A stretch of DNA of 64,000 bases from Euborellia annulipes (GCA_023213315.1 JAKCPI010015815.1:45100-109099), one strand, 5' to 3'; numbered from the stretch's first letter, positions 10,779-21,898 are shown. Numbers and translations: made by a program. The notes: generated by a model from the letters alone, not told the origin.

Positions 10779-10904
10779 GTTAACAAAAACAGATGCTTTT
10801 TATTATTGGCTGCATCCTCTTTTTGTATCATTAATCCAATTGTATAACAGCCACAATCCGTTATAAACTTTGTTAAGAAATTTTTTATTTAAAAAACGTT
10901 CATT

Positions 10905-11085
10905 GGCCGTGACCCGTGGCTCAGAGTGAGTTAGCTTCTCATGACTGGGGTCCCGAGTTCGCTTCCCGTTCCAAGTGAAAAAAATTTATTTCATTTGAAT
11001 TTGATACCAATCGTTTGAAATAATTAGGGATGGAATTTAAATGACCTTAGATACCGAAAATTACCTTAAACAAATTTTAAAAAAA
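10905..11085 (+). mobile_element. tRNA-derived SINE (family B)
   Basis: Head GTGACCCGTGGCTCAGAG, B-box-like CCGAGTTCGCTTCCC, then the shared body (TTTATTTCATTTGAATT, GACTACC-like, AAATGACCTTAGATACCGAAA). A second copy lies at 11525-11695. Confidence 0.6.
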
Positions 11086-11524
11086 AAAAACGTTGATTAG
11101 GCCTATAATTATTTGAATTTTTTTATAAAATAATCATTCATCAATATTTCAAGAGTATCTGACTTTGATGTGAGCCCACGTCCTCTAACTTTATAGTTTT
11201 AAATGTTTTCAATGTCATCACCTATGACCCCACGGCCTGAGGGCGGGCGCTAACATTACACTTCGATATATCCATCCATCCCTTCGTGAATCATGTCGAC
11301 TGTTCAAAAATATAGTCGAGAAAAGATCAAACGTTGTTTAGAGACAAGCAACACATTCCATCTAAAATGGCAAATTACTTGAGTCTAAGGTCGGAGAAAT
11401 AAATCTTTTTAAATAAATTAAAACATTTTAAACATACTTTAAAGACATAATTAAAATTCTAATTCGATGTATTAATTTATTCTCTAAATAGAAAAATTTG
11501 AAACAGATATAATTTAATGGTTGG

Positions 11525-11695
11525 TTGTCCGGGACCCGTGGCTCAGAGAGGACACTAGCTCCCGAGTTGGCTTCCCGTCCTAAGCGAGAAAAATTTATTT
11601 CATTTGAATTGACTACAAATCATTGGAAATAAAAGAGGGATGGGGTCTAAATGGCCTTAGATGCCGAAAAAGACCTTAAATTAAAAAAAAAATTA
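11525..11695 (+). mobile_element. tRNA-derived SINE (family B)
   Basis: Same head (GGGACCCGTGGCTCAGAG) and body as 10905-11085, ending GGCCTTAGATGCCGAAAAAG and A-rich. Confidence 0.6.
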
Positions 11696-11699
11696 TGAT

Positions 11700-12298
11700 T
11701 GCGTTGTTTTTTAATCGAAAAGTTTAAAAATTTTATTCAGATATATATTATATTTTTTTTTATTTTTTCATATTCAGTTTTATTTTATTTTTTCATATTC
11801 AGTGTTTGGATACAATTAATCTAACAATTGTAAGCACTAGTGTAACCAGGTATAAATCATAGGGAAGGTGGTGGATAAAATTTGGACTACAAAAAAATTT
11901 TAAAAAATATTGGAGTGAAATATTTCCCTAAAAATAATTAGAGTTTGAAGAAAAGTTTTGCTCAGAAAAGGTATAAAAACTTTTTAAAAATTAGCCTTTT
12001 TTAAATTACATGCACCAAATTCCCACCCCTCATTTTGCGTTATGAAAAAATTAATGGTGGGCCTGCCTATTTAGTTAATTAAAAAAAGAATTTCAAAAAT
12101 AAATTGTTTTAGAAGCATTAATGCAAAATTCATATTTTAAATTTGAATATCTCAAAAGTCAGTAAATTTTTAAAATTCCTCCCTAATCAATTATATACAT
12201 TAAAATAGTGATTACTTTGCCATTCAAAAGAAATAAAAAAGTTAAAAACAAATCTAATGAGTTTAATTTTCATTTCCAATTCCGTTTTATCAAATAAA
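11700..12298. other. AT-rich, nothing recognised
   Basis: No splice-site-bounded exon or repeat with clear ends was seen. Confidence 0.4.
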
Positions 12299-12299
12299 A

Positions 12300-12475
12300 A
12301 AAAATAACCAAATGGCTTAAATAAGAATGCTGGACCCCATATATATATAAATTAATCAATAACGGATATCGTTTAAAGTCTTAAATGGCCTGAGTTGCGA
12401 AAAGACTGTGTGAATGTGTGTGTGAGTGTGAGGTGAATGAGAAAAAAGTGTGAATGTTTTTAAGAAGAAAAAAAA
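12300..12475 (+). mobile_element. 5'-truncated SINE (family A)
   Basis: Only the body remains: AAATGGCTTAAATAAGAATG, GGACCCC, AACGGATATCGTTTAAAGTC and the GTGTGAATGTG tail with poly A. Confidence 0.6.
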
Positions 12476-12479
12476 AATT

Positions 12480-13500
12480 AAAAAATAAATGAATTTGATT
12501 TGTTAGTAAATAAAACAAATTGCGTTATTTTCTTATTAAATTTAAAGAAAAATTTAAATTGATCAATTAATTATGGAAAAGTGAATCAAATTACATACCA
12601 AAGAGTATAAGTTGAAAAGTATTTTCATATTGTGAATCATCTATTCTTGCCTTACATAAGATTATCCAATTCTAACACAATAGTTGAAATTTATTGAAAA
12701 AATAAAAAAAAACCCAAAAATTTTTTGCTATCATGCTTAAAAAAATAAATAAATAAATAAAAAAAAAAAAACAGATGTGTCTGCTTCACTTTCTCGTCAG
12801 CAAATAACGGATGCTACACTATCGAGAGAAATATCATATCCTTATCAGTTCTTTCAGGAAATTCTTAATAATGAAAGAAATCATTTAATTTGTAAGCCTT
12901 TAATTAATGACCCTATTCCATTCAGCATAGCAATGTACTTATCGATAAAATTTTAATAATATAAAGAATTTAGATAATGTAATGAAATAAAAGTGTTATA
13001 AATTCTAATTATATATTCATAAATATTTTAAATAAATTGATTAACGGTACTAGCATTGCCATTTATATTGATAAACGTATGACGACGAGGGAGAAAATTT
13101 TATATTTTATAAAAGTGTTAAAACAAATTTCACTCAGGAGTAAGTAGATGGGAGAATAAGAAAAAAGACGATAATTGTTCCGATTTGTAATTCTTATCAA
13201 ACGTCTATCAAGAGTCAGGCCGTGCGGTGGGCTGATCGGCTTGCTTCTTCTATGAATTTAATATGCCGATCTCGAATTATGGGATAAAATTGATTAAAAT
13301 TTATTCATTTCTAATTTAAACATGTATAAGTTAATTGTTTTTATAAATTATAGAAAAAGAAAAAATAATAATCAAACACAAATCTGGAGGTAGTCCAAAA
13401 GCTAGGGGTTCAAAACTGAGAACAATCAAAAAGTTTAGCATTTTTTTTATGAATTCTGCCTAAAAATCTTCCTTTCAAATATGAATAATTCATACTGATT
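12480..13500. other. AT-rich; one tRNA-like SINE fragment
   Basis: Around 13210-13310 a SINE-like head occurs (GCCGTGCGGTGGGCTGATCG followed by CTCGAATTATGGG). The rest is unassigned. Confidence 0.35.
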
Positions 13501-13504
13501 TTTT

Positions 13505-13672
13505 TTTTTTATTTATTTGTCTTTTTCGGCAACGAAGGCCATTTAGGCTCTATTTATTTCAATTTATTAGTAGCCAATTAAATTGAAATAAATAATCGCC
13601 TGAGACGGGATGCGAACCCGTGACGCTTGATACTGAAGGCCACAACGCTAACTCCTTCCCCAAGGCCCAAGG
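13505..13672 (-). mobile_element. tRNA-derived SINE (family B)
   Basis: Reverse complement carries the B-box-like CGGGTTCGCATCCCGTC, AATTTCAATT body and GGCCTTCGTTGCCGAAAAAG tail. Head ends at CCTTGGGC near 13672. Confidence 0.65.
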
Positions 13673-13679
13673 GGATATT

Positions 13680-14699
13680 GAATTTTATAACTGCAAAAAA
13701 AAAGGTGAGTAGCACCATAGACACGCAAAATTTCTGCGGAAAATATGATTTCTGAAGCGAGGAGGAAATGAGGAATTCAAAACTAAGATTCCGCCTATTT
13801 AGGCTCAATCAAAATAGAAATTATTTATTATAAATATTTCATATCTTGAGGCAATTTCTCTAATAAAACAAATATTATTTTAAAGGTGATTATTATGTTA
13901 ATTTATTATAATTAATCATTTTCCAAGTATAATTGATTTAGTTAGTTCACTAAACTCATTGGAAATAATTTTATATTAGAATAAATTCAAATTGAGATTA
14001 AAATTTGTTGATTTCTCTGATGAAAGACCGTGATTATGATTGCCTATATTAACATTGAAAAACAATTATTCGAGCAGAGGTAAAGCTCTTGACTCACGAT
14101 CTATGACTATTCCTTTACAACTTGAGAGAAAAAATCTATTTATATTGGCTAGAAATTATTATAAATATGTATATGGACTATGGTTGTCTCTTAAAAAATC
14201 TGGTGTGATTGGTCGCACGAAATTGACAAATGTCAGGGCCAAGGTAAGTGGGTTCGGACCCTAGCCAGTCCGATGAATTTATTTAAATCTTTTAAATACC
14301 AAATGGTAAAAATTAATATGCCTAAACCCTAATTTATTTATATCCTAATTAATATTTATGTATAAAATCTGCACAGAGAGAATATTTATATAAAGTGAGA
14401 AATTGCATGTAAAATTGGAAAATAATTTTTCCTCAATAATAAACGAGTTATTCAAACAATTGTTAAATGGATTATTATTTTAATTAGATGCAATTGTTTT
14501 AATTAGAGAGAACTTATTAATATATAAAGTGTTATGCAAGTCATATAATTTTAAGGGGAATGCCTTTTATGAAGGATAATAAACTCCTAAAATCCTAATT
14601 AGAGATACCTACATACTTTAATTATTAATTTGAAAATCCGTGATTTTTTTAAATTTTATAAATTTAATAAAAAAATCTAATTAAAATTTACAAGTCCCT
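13680..14699. other. No gene seen; repeat fragments
   Basis: A fragment of hairpin family R1 (AAAAAATCTGGTGTGATTGG at about 14196) adjoins a partial SINE A (GTGGGTTCGGACCCTAGCC at about 14248). The remainder is A/T-rich. Confidence 0.4.
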
Positions 14700-14930
14700 T
14701 ATTGGTTATTTTCGCTAGGAAATGTTGCCATCTGGAGGGACGCTAACAAAACAGATTTTCACCAACCAATCAGAGACAAGAACAGACTCTGCAATGTAAA
14801 GGAGGCTCTGAACAGCGGGTCTTAACGGTATTTAAGGAGGAATAACAAGAGGGGTTGGCCAAAAGCGGCGGAGAAGTTGCCAAGGAATTTCTTCCGAACC
14901 ACCCCGATGAGACAGCTATAAAAGGAAATA
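14700..14930 (+). promoter_or_regulatory. Promoter-like patch (CCAAT and TATA boxes)
   Basis: A less A/T-rich 200-bp patch has CCAATCAGAG at about 14764 and TATAAAAGG at 14917-14925, spaced as in a core promoter. No coding exon was found downstream, so this may be chance or a non-coding or TE promoter. Confidence 0.25.
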
Positions 14931-15280
14931 AAGAATTTCTGCAAAAATATTTGAAATTTTTTTATAGTAATATCATCAAAAAAAATAACTTATCCAATTA
15001 AATTGTTAATATATAAAAAAATACGTGAAAGTTTGGGTGTACAGACGAATGAATCTTAAAATTATTCTATGTAAAATTTGTATTTCATTTTTATTTTCAT
15101 TATTAAAATTACAATAGACAAATAATAATTTTGGTGTTTTAACTGTGATGACAAAATTAACAAAGAAGCTGATGTGTGTAGTCTTTAATTGACAATATTA
15201 TATCAATCACGGCAGTGAGAGCTATTAAATAAAAAAAAAGTAAGTGATTTTAACAAACTTTCAAGCAACTTTATTATGGG

Positions 15281-15677
15281 CAGGGCCGTCTTAAGAAATT
15301 CGGCGCCCGTGGGCTACTAGAAATAACGCGCCCCTCTTCCTATTTATTTTCCGAGCTTTTTCTCTGGCAAACTGATCAATAATATCACTAGTATTTAAAT
15401 TATCAAAGAAATCTCTCTCAATGGATAAAATACTTAAATCATTGAGTTTGCTCTGTCACAAAGAAGATCGTAAGTAATTTTTCATTCTTTTGATTGCTGA
15501 AAATGATCTTTCGCCACTGCAGTTTGTAGTGGCGATACTTAAAATATGCGCAGTGCTGTGGTTACGTTTAGAAATGTAGATTCAATTTTTAACTCGATAA
15601 AATATAGATATTGCCGCCCCCAAAAGGTTTCGCCCTGGGGCTATAGCCCATTTAGCCCTGTGGTTAGGGCCCCCCTG
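15281..15677. mobile_element. hAT element with 8-bp TSD, transposase remnant inside
   Basis: 397 bp, ends CAGGGCCGTC and GGCCCCCCTG, flanked by ATTATGGG at 15273-15280 and 15678-15685. It encloses a minus-strand hAT transposase C-terminal remnant, which ties the short CAGGG elements of this window to the hAT superfamily. Confidence 0.85.
15310..15545 (-). pseudogene. hAT transposase C-terminal (dimerisation) domain remnant
   Basis: Minus-strand translation shows the hAT C-terminal signature: GERSFSAIKRMKNYLRSSL, then an in-frame TGA, then SKLNDLSILSIERDFFDNL followed by an acidic and basic tail. ERSFS followed by I or L, K and YLRS, and LAILSIE-like blocks, are diagnostic of ZMYM1/Tip100-like hAT transposases. 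Everything upstream is missing, so it cannot encode an active enzyme. Confidence 0.8.
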
Positions 15678-16239
15678 ATTATGGGGGAGGAGGAGGCGTA
15701 TGAATATATAACCCCGGGCCTGGCCACTTATTAAAGAAAAGATATATTCCAGGATTAAAAAATAAATATAGGACCTATATAGAATAAATTTATCAAAAGA
15801 TTTTACTTTTAAATTGAAATTCAGAAAAGAAAAGTAAATCAGTAAAAATATGATTGTAAATCAATGTTTCTAAGAGTGAAAAACAAGATAAAAACATATG
15901 GCTCCGGCGAACATCAAGGCAATAAAGTGGCCTGTAGCTAAACAACAAGGAAAAGAGGGTTTGGAACAAAAGGCCCGGGAAAAAAGGCAACCTGCACAGA
16001 CAAAACTTTTGAGGGTATAAAGCAAGAATCTCAACAACAAGTGAAATACTGGTATAATATGTACAAATTTTGTTTTTGACACTTGCTTGTTAAATGTTTT
16101 TTTTTTTTTTCTTTTCCAAGAACAAGTGCAAAAATTAAACTTTAAAGCTTTCTCTCCTAAATCATTATTTTTAATCTAGAGAATTGAAAACTAAAAGATA
16201 CACCAGCCTTTATTTTTTTTAAATGTAATTATCCCTTTC

Positions 16240-16463
16240 AGTCGGTATCGTCTTTAGAGGGAGATGGCGAGTTAATGCGAAGTCTGAATTGCAGAAAGAA
16301 AAGAAAAATGTGGGAGAGCTCGAGCATAAAAAAATACGAATTAATGAGGAGTCTGAAATGCATTGTTTCTATACCAGTTATCGGGATTTTTTTTTTCTCT
16401 GGGAACTCACGGGTTAGAAGGAAATACGAATAATCGAGCCACGAAATATCGGGATTCTACTGT
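16240..16463. mobile_element. pogo/Tigger-like element end
   Basis: The right end reads, inverted, CAGTAGAATCCCGATATTTC, the type of terminal sequence found in pogo/Tigger elements. An internal TACCAGTTATCGGGA echoes it. The left end is eroded and there is no transposase frame. Confidence 0.45.
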
Positions 16464-16790
16464 AATTCATTATTTGACAATCCATCTTACGAAACCAGAC
16501 CGCGTAGTGTAATTACCATCAAAATCAACTCTCTAAGATTCGATTACGCTCGATCCTGGCTTCATCATTTTTCTTTAGTCTAATAAGTTATCTAATAAGT
16601 AGGAGTAACAAAAATCTAAGACCGACCAAAAAATTTTAAAAAATATCAAATAAAAATTGAGTGTTTTTTTTAAGATGTTGATAATAATTGTTTTATACTG
16701 TATTTTTGATATGTTATCAAAATCATTAAGGTTTTTTTTCGGCATCTTAGGCCATGTCATATAGATTTTTAAACGATACAAATATTATTA

Positions 16791-16995
16791 GGACCCTGTT
16801 ATGCATTAGTGTGTCAAGCGCCAAAAAAATTGTGTTAAGCACTGAATATTGTTTCAAATACTTTAATTAATAGTATTTTTTATGAAATATGTCCTAAAAA
16901 AATTTATATTTAATGTTACTTGCACAATTGTCAAAAAAAATTATATACAGTATAATCCAATGCGGCGCTTGACACACTAATGCGTAACAGGGTCC
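16791..16995. mobile_element. 205-bp terminal-inverted-repeat MITE
   Basis: Ends GGACCCTGTTATGCATTAGTG and its inverse, continuing as TGTCAAGCGCC/GGCGCTTGACA; about 32 bp of near-perfect inverted repeat. It interrupts a SINE-like stretch (16730-16790 continues at 16997-17045). Superfamily not resolved. Confidence 0.65.
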
Positions 16996-17054
16996 ATTTA
17001 GGATATATCTTTGGATCCAGGCATATTTATTTATAACATTTGGATTCGGAAGAT

Positions 17055-17175
17055 TTAAACTGGAGGAGGCAAATGGCTAAGCCGGCTGTATTACGGAGCT
17101 CGAAGTCTCAACAATGCTCGGGTTCGAATCCAGCTCGATGCAAATAATTCAAACATTTGCCCAAGTCTCCTCTTA
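17055..17175 (+). mobile_element. tRNA-derived SINE, interrupted
   Basis: Head GGAGGAGGCAAATGGCTAAG with a canonical B box GGGTTCGAATCC. It is broken at 17175 by the Harbinger-like insertion and resumes at 18641 (GAGTAGAAAAAATCTCAACT). Confidence 0.55.
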
Positions 17176-18640
17176 GGCCTCGGGTACGATACGAGCGGTG
17201 AGCGGCGGGGTGGCGGCAAAGCGGCAGGGGGCAGAGGGCAGGGGGTGTATGATATAAGCGGCAAATTGAATCAGCGAGCGCAATATTCAAATATAAGTGA
17301 AAATTCGAGTCGGCTAGAAGCCCTTTTATCTATTCCTATATCTTATTTCAATTAAGCATACAATTATTTAAATTTTAAAATCACAAGTATTATATTATTA
17401 TTTTTTTTTTATAATTAATTTTAAGTGAAAGATTATCATATATTTTTTTGTATTAGATTTTCTGTCAAATTTATTAAGTCTCAAATTATTAAAATAAAAT
17501 TCAATTCTATTTCAAAATATTTGACACTTTATTATCATTTATCATGCAATGAATGAATTTAACAAACAAAAAGAAATTAAATATCATGTTTAGAGGGGCC
17601 CAGGAAATTCTTTGTATGTGGTAGGTCCTTTCTTATCGAGTTGTAGTAATAAAAATTAAATTTCAATTTCCAGAGCATTTTAATTTATTTGACAATTCGG
17701 CATTTGTTGCAGGTTCTTACTAAAACAATATTTTCAAGAACAAATTATTTCATTTAAGAATTCTTGCTATTGTTAACACATAAATAATTTGATCTTTAAT
17801 TAATTGAAGGAAATTGGATGTCACAGCGACTCTTGATGAAGGTGTGTTAATATATATATATATATAAACACAAAATTATTTTTTAATTTATATATTTATT
17901 AGCACTTAACACACAATATATATATTAAAAAAATATTTTGTATTTAGTTATATATATATATCAACACTCACTTTCATCAAGAGTCGCTGTGACATCCTGT
18001 TTTCTTCAATTAATTTAAGAACAAATTATTTTTGTGTTAATTCATATACATTGCCTTCTCATTATAAATGGGTTGATTTTGTCGAATTCCATCTTCACAT
18101 CGTTATCATAAGATTATTTAGTAATATTAATGTCATCAAGCACCACACAAGGATAAATCATAAATAATCTTTGCAATTTGTGCTATATTTTGACTTCTTT
18201 CCTTAAAAAAATATAATTTTTTATGCTTTAAATAATTTGTTTTATTAATTAAATATACATACCGCCTTTCTTATTGGTTCAATTCTTGGTTTAATAATAT
18301 ATTTACCAACATATTATTCCATATTTCCTTTATGAATTTGTCTGATAGATCAAATGTGTGTGAAATTTATTGCTTCCATATCGAACTGTCAAAGTAAAAG
18401 TAACCTCACTTTTTGGTTAAAGGCGGCCATTTTCATGAGCGGCGGCTGGGCGGTGAGCGAAATTTAATGTCGGGGACGAGCGGCGAGCGGCGAGCGGTGA
18501 GCGTCAAAAGTTGCCGCTCTGCCGCTCAGGCTTATCCTAGCCAGCAGCCACCCAAATACATTGAAACCAATACGTACAAAAAAGTTGAGCGAATTCGCTC
18601 TGCCGCTCTGCCGCTCACCGCTCGTATCGTACCCGAGGCC
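17176..18640. mobile_element. Harbinger-like element, 1465 bp, TTA target duplication
   Basis: Terminal inverted repeats start GGCCTCGGGTACGATACGAG and continue into GCGGTGAGCGGC. TTA flanks both sides (17173-17175, 18641-18643), as for PIF/Harbinger. The ends are packed with GAGCGGC/GCCGCTC subterminal repeats, possible transposase-binding sites. The interior is A/T-rich with no transposase frame, so it is non-autonomous. It contains a nested palindrome (17802-18015). Confidence 0.7.
17802..18015. repeat. Nested palindrome in the Harbinger-like element
   Basis: Inverted arms TTAATTGAAGG, GGATGTCACAGCGACTCTTG and their inverse, around a centre with (TA)n tracts. Either an internal foldback or a second MITE insertion. 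Confidence 0.55.
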
Positions 18641-18789
18641 TTAGAGTAGAAAAAATCTCAACTCCCAGGCACAAAGGGCCTAATTTGGTGAGCCTAAGTG
18701 CCTCATAAAATTCATCCAAGATTTAAACTTTAAAATATACAAATTTTAAATGTATAACATTTGGTATTTAAATGATTTAAATAAAACCC

Positions 18790-19777
18790 ACGCCCCGTGG
18801 CTTTTAGACTAACAATATTGACATATGTCAACACCTCTAGCCTCTCAACCGGGGAGGGGGAGGGGATAGTCGTTTCTCGTAAGAAATATTGTTTAGAATT
18901 TTAACAAAATCCTGGGACCGCCAGTGACAGAGTCTCCCTCTTTTGGCCAGAAGGTAAAATCAAGAAAAAGACAAGATTCAAAATTTTAATAATGAAATTA
19001 GAAAAAAATTTATTATTAATTATTTATTAAAAATGAATAATTTAGAATACTTTTTAGTAAAAGAGAGCTTAAAAATTCTCAAGATCTCGAGAAAGGCTTC
19101 CTCCGCATATTTATTGATATGCCAAGTGTTATCGTAGATAAGATGCAACTATAAATCAACAAGATATAAAAAAAAGAGGTAGAAATTTATCAAAAAGATT
19201 CAATCTTAAATGTGATTTTCTTCAAATACTCTCCTGTAAAATGATAACTAATCAAAAGGACGAAAAAAAATTTATACAATTTAGTCTCCAGGCATTCTTA
19301 TTTAAGCCATTTGGTATACAAGACCAGCACGCTAACTCCTAACTACTCCAAGTCCAAGGGCAATTAAAACAATTTTCTGGATACTTCTAATTATTTTAAA
19401 CAAAAAAAAAATTAATTTTTTTTTTTTTTAAGATGAAATGTAATATTATTTTCGGAGTGGGGGAAGTGCGATGATGATTTGTTCAGCAAATAAAGGGATT
19501 TAGCAAAATAGCTGCTGCTCCTGTAATATAGGCAAATTTTATAATTTTTCTTTAAAGAATAACATTAAATAAATCAGAGAGCTTCACTCCCTCCCATTGA
19601 CTTTCTCTAAAGCTGCTATCGAATGAAAAGTTCATTCATCATTCAAATATTCATTTTTTTTAAAGTCTTTTCGGCATCTTAGGCTATATGAAAATATAGA
19701 CATTACACTAATATTTTAATTACAATTCTGAAAAGAATATCGCATGTTCTTTTATATTTTTTTCCTGCACTATAAAA
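18790..19777. other. No gene seen; SINE fragment
   Basis: About 19290-19370 is a partial minus-strand SINE A (CAGGCATTCTTATTTAAGCC). About 19655-19740 is a SINE 3'-tail fragment (TTTTCGGCATCTTAGGC). Confidence 0.4.
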
Positions 19778-20121
19778 ATCTGGTGTGACTGTTCGCACTC
19801 CGCCAATTTTCTCTTACCTTCAGTAATCGAAAGTTGTGTTCTGTGCTTGTCACACGATATTTTTTGCATCAACATATCTTTAGTTTCCGGCAATATATTA
19901 GAATTCAAGATATAAATACATACATTAATATTTTGTTACCATGGCATCTACTTTTCCCGTGAAGTACATAAGTAAAGAGGGCTTGAAACAATTTAGTCTA
20001 CAAAGTAAGAATATACATTTTAAAGAGCATCTAAAATATAATTGATTTTTAAACAAAATCGTTAAAGCCAATTGTGAGAAAAAAAAATTGAAAAAATACA
20101 TCAGTAAAGTACTATAGTACT
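19778..20121 (+). repeat. Hairpin repeat family R1, copy interrupted by hAT
   Basis: Starts with the hairpin AAATCTGGTGTGACTG...CACACGATATTTTTTG, followed by the family body (AGTTTCCGGCAATATATTAG, TTGTTACCATGGCA, AAAGAGCATCTAAAA, CATCAGTAAAGTAC). The body is broken at 20121 by a hAT insertion and resumes at 20504. Confidence 0.6.
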
Positions 20122-20495
20122 CAGTGGCGGCGCGCTCACTAGGCAAACTAGGCGGCCGCCTAGGGCGGCAAAAAGGGAGAAATAAAAAAAATTTTGGTCC
20201 CGCAAGCAGCACCCGGAAAAATTTTCGGACCCGGGGGCGGCAAAAATTTTGTGTCTCTAAAAAAAGGTAAAATGTTTTCCCGGACGGAAAAAATTTTGGT
20301 TCCGCGCAAGAGAAAATGTTCCGCGGGCGGCACACGGGAAAAAATTTTGATTCCGCAAAAAAAAAAGAAAAGTTTTTGAGATCGGGGAAAATTTTAAGGA
20401 GGGGGCGGCAAATTAAATTTTTAAAGTTTTTTTGGGGAGTGGGGCGCAAAAAAAATATCTTGCCTAGGGCGGCAGAATAGCTTGCGCCGGCCCTG
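20122..20495. mobile_element. hAT element, 8-bp TSD
   Basis: 374 bp, ends CAGTGGCGGCGCG and GCGCCGGCCCTG, flanked by ATAGTACT at 20114-20121 and 20496-20503. Inserted in repeat R1. A 231-codon minus frame spanning it is an artefact of its low-complexity interior. Confidence 0.85.
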
Positions 20496-20503
20496 ATAGT
20501 ACT

Positions 20504-21110
20504 ATTTGGTCGATTGGAATGAAATTCCTGCCCATGCTTGGGACATGAATACTTAGCTAAAGTATAAAATTTGAGTATCGAGAGTTCTTTCCTTATTGAG
20601 TTATTTAATTTAATCCCCATTTTTTTGGATATTTCAGTTGAAATTCATTCAAATGATTGTGAAAATGACGTAAATTCAAGCTAAAAGGGAATCGCCTCCT
20701 TATAATGGCAATTTTAAGAAAAGCAATAAAACAGGCATTTAAAAGCAATAAAATCTCTTTCAGAGAAATTTACATAAACATTATGTTTTGATATTTTAAC
20801 TGGAATCGATCTTCTTGAAATTTAAAATTTTTTCACAATAAATTAAATTAATTTCAAGTGAAATATCAACAAATGTGGGTTAATGGGAATTACTCAAAAA
20901 CGAAAAAACTCTCGATGCCTAAATTTTATACTTAAGTCAAGTACCTATGTCGCAAGTATTTTGAGAAATTTCAATCACATCAGCCAAAGAGTACTAGTAC
21001 TTTACTAATGTATTTTTTCAGTTTTTTTCGATTTCTCGAAATTCGCTCTAACGATTTTTATTAAAATTCAAAAATCAATTATTTTTTAGATACTCTATAT
21101 CGCACTGATC
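20504..21110. repeat. R1 remainder and inverted partner
   Basis: 20504-20640 (ATTTGGTCGATTGGAATG, AAAGTATAAAATTTGAGTA) recurs inverted at about 20880-21010, making a loose foldback. No coding. Confidence 0.4.
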
Positions 21111-21149
21111 TTCCGGAGTGCCCTTTAATCGACGTTATGAGCCTAAGAT

Positions 21150-21280
21150 GATGGAAAGACTTAAAAAGAAAAATACTCATACTTAAAAAAATACTCGATA
21201 CTTCTGGTATCGATACTTTTCTTCCAATACTTTAATGGTATCTATACTTTCCTATCGATACGACATTAAAAATTTCTTTA
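21150..21280. repeat. Fragment of GGTATCGATAC-type hAT element
   Basis: Contains repeated GGTATCGATACTTTT-like motifs matching one end of the complete element at 48497-49423. Confidence 0.5.
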
Positions 21281-21349
21281 ATATTTTTTAATTTAATTTT
21301 GAACTTGAATTGAAAAGTGATAATTGAGTGGGTGTAATTGTGCGCATAT

Positions 21350-21470
21350 GAGTTCTCTTCCAATAATGTATTTATTTAAATTGAACTGGTAGCCAGTACA
21401 ATAATAAAATAAATTTTTGTTGCATGGGACGGGATGCGAATCCGCGACCCTTGGTACAAATGTTTCATCA
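21350..21470 (-). mobile_element. SINE family B fragment
   Basis: Contains GGGACGGGATGCGAATCCGC and AATTGAACTGGTAGCC on the plus strand, i.e. inverted SINE B head and body. Confidence 0.5.
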
Positions 21471-21533
21471 TTTAATATTTGCAGTAAATGTTTTATGGTT
21501 GTGGAGATTTAATCAGGATTCGCAGCAACTGTG

Positions 21534-21898
21534 CAGCCAGGAGATTAAATAAAAAAATATTTTATTTTATTTTTATTCGCCAACGTTTCGGTCGTCAATC
21601 ACGCCCTTCATTAGGGTCAATTATACAAGATCTTAGGTATTTTAATATTCATTGCAATTTCTTTTTACTTTTATATACACAAAAATTATCTATTACTTAT
21701 TACTCGGCGTCTCTGATTCAATAATCATTGATGACATATCAAAGTAAAAAGAAATTGTTTGGGATTGCAATGAATATTAATATACCTAAGATCTTGTATA
21801 ATTGACAATATTTGCCCTGATGAAGGTCGTGATTGACGACCTAAACGTCGGCGAATAAAATTTAAATAAAATATTTTTATTTAATCTCCTGGCTGCAA
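21534..21898. repeat. Foldback with two singly mutated hammerhead cores
   Basis: Arms start CAGCCAGGAGATTAAATAAA and end with the inverse. The plus core reads CTGATGA...TAAACGTC (G12 replaced by T); the minus core reads CTAATGA...GAAACGTT (G5 replaced by A). Both changes hit invariant core bases, so both are predicted inactive. Confidence 0.7.
21809..21857 (+). ncRNA. Decayed hammerhead ribozyme
   Basis: Stem I is an unbroken 8-bp helix (TATTTGCC/GGCGAATA), stem II is GGTCG/CGACC, and only the GAAA motif is altered (TAAA). A clean structural relic that supports the hammerhead reading of the whole family. Confidence 0.6.

Larger units (their letters stand above)
10384..10842. repeat. Near-perfect 459-bp palindrome with two hammerhead cores
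   Basis: Left and right arms of about 215 bp are almost identical inverses, so mirror-image open frames appear on opposite strands. Both are non-coding. Terminal motifs include GGATGCAGCC and GGCTGCATCC. Intact hammerhead cores lie in both arms, oriented outward from the centre near 10612. Confidence 0.8.

Noticed and set aside
10393..10831. Pair of 94-codon open frames with identical N-termini on opposite strands
   Set aside because: They are mirror images produced by the palindrome and contain the hammerhead cores; not proteins.
19925..20620. 231-codon minus-strand open frame, among the longest in the window
   Set aside because: It spans a whole hAT MITE (20122-20495) and flanking R1 repeat; the K/F-rich translation reflects low-complexity DNA.
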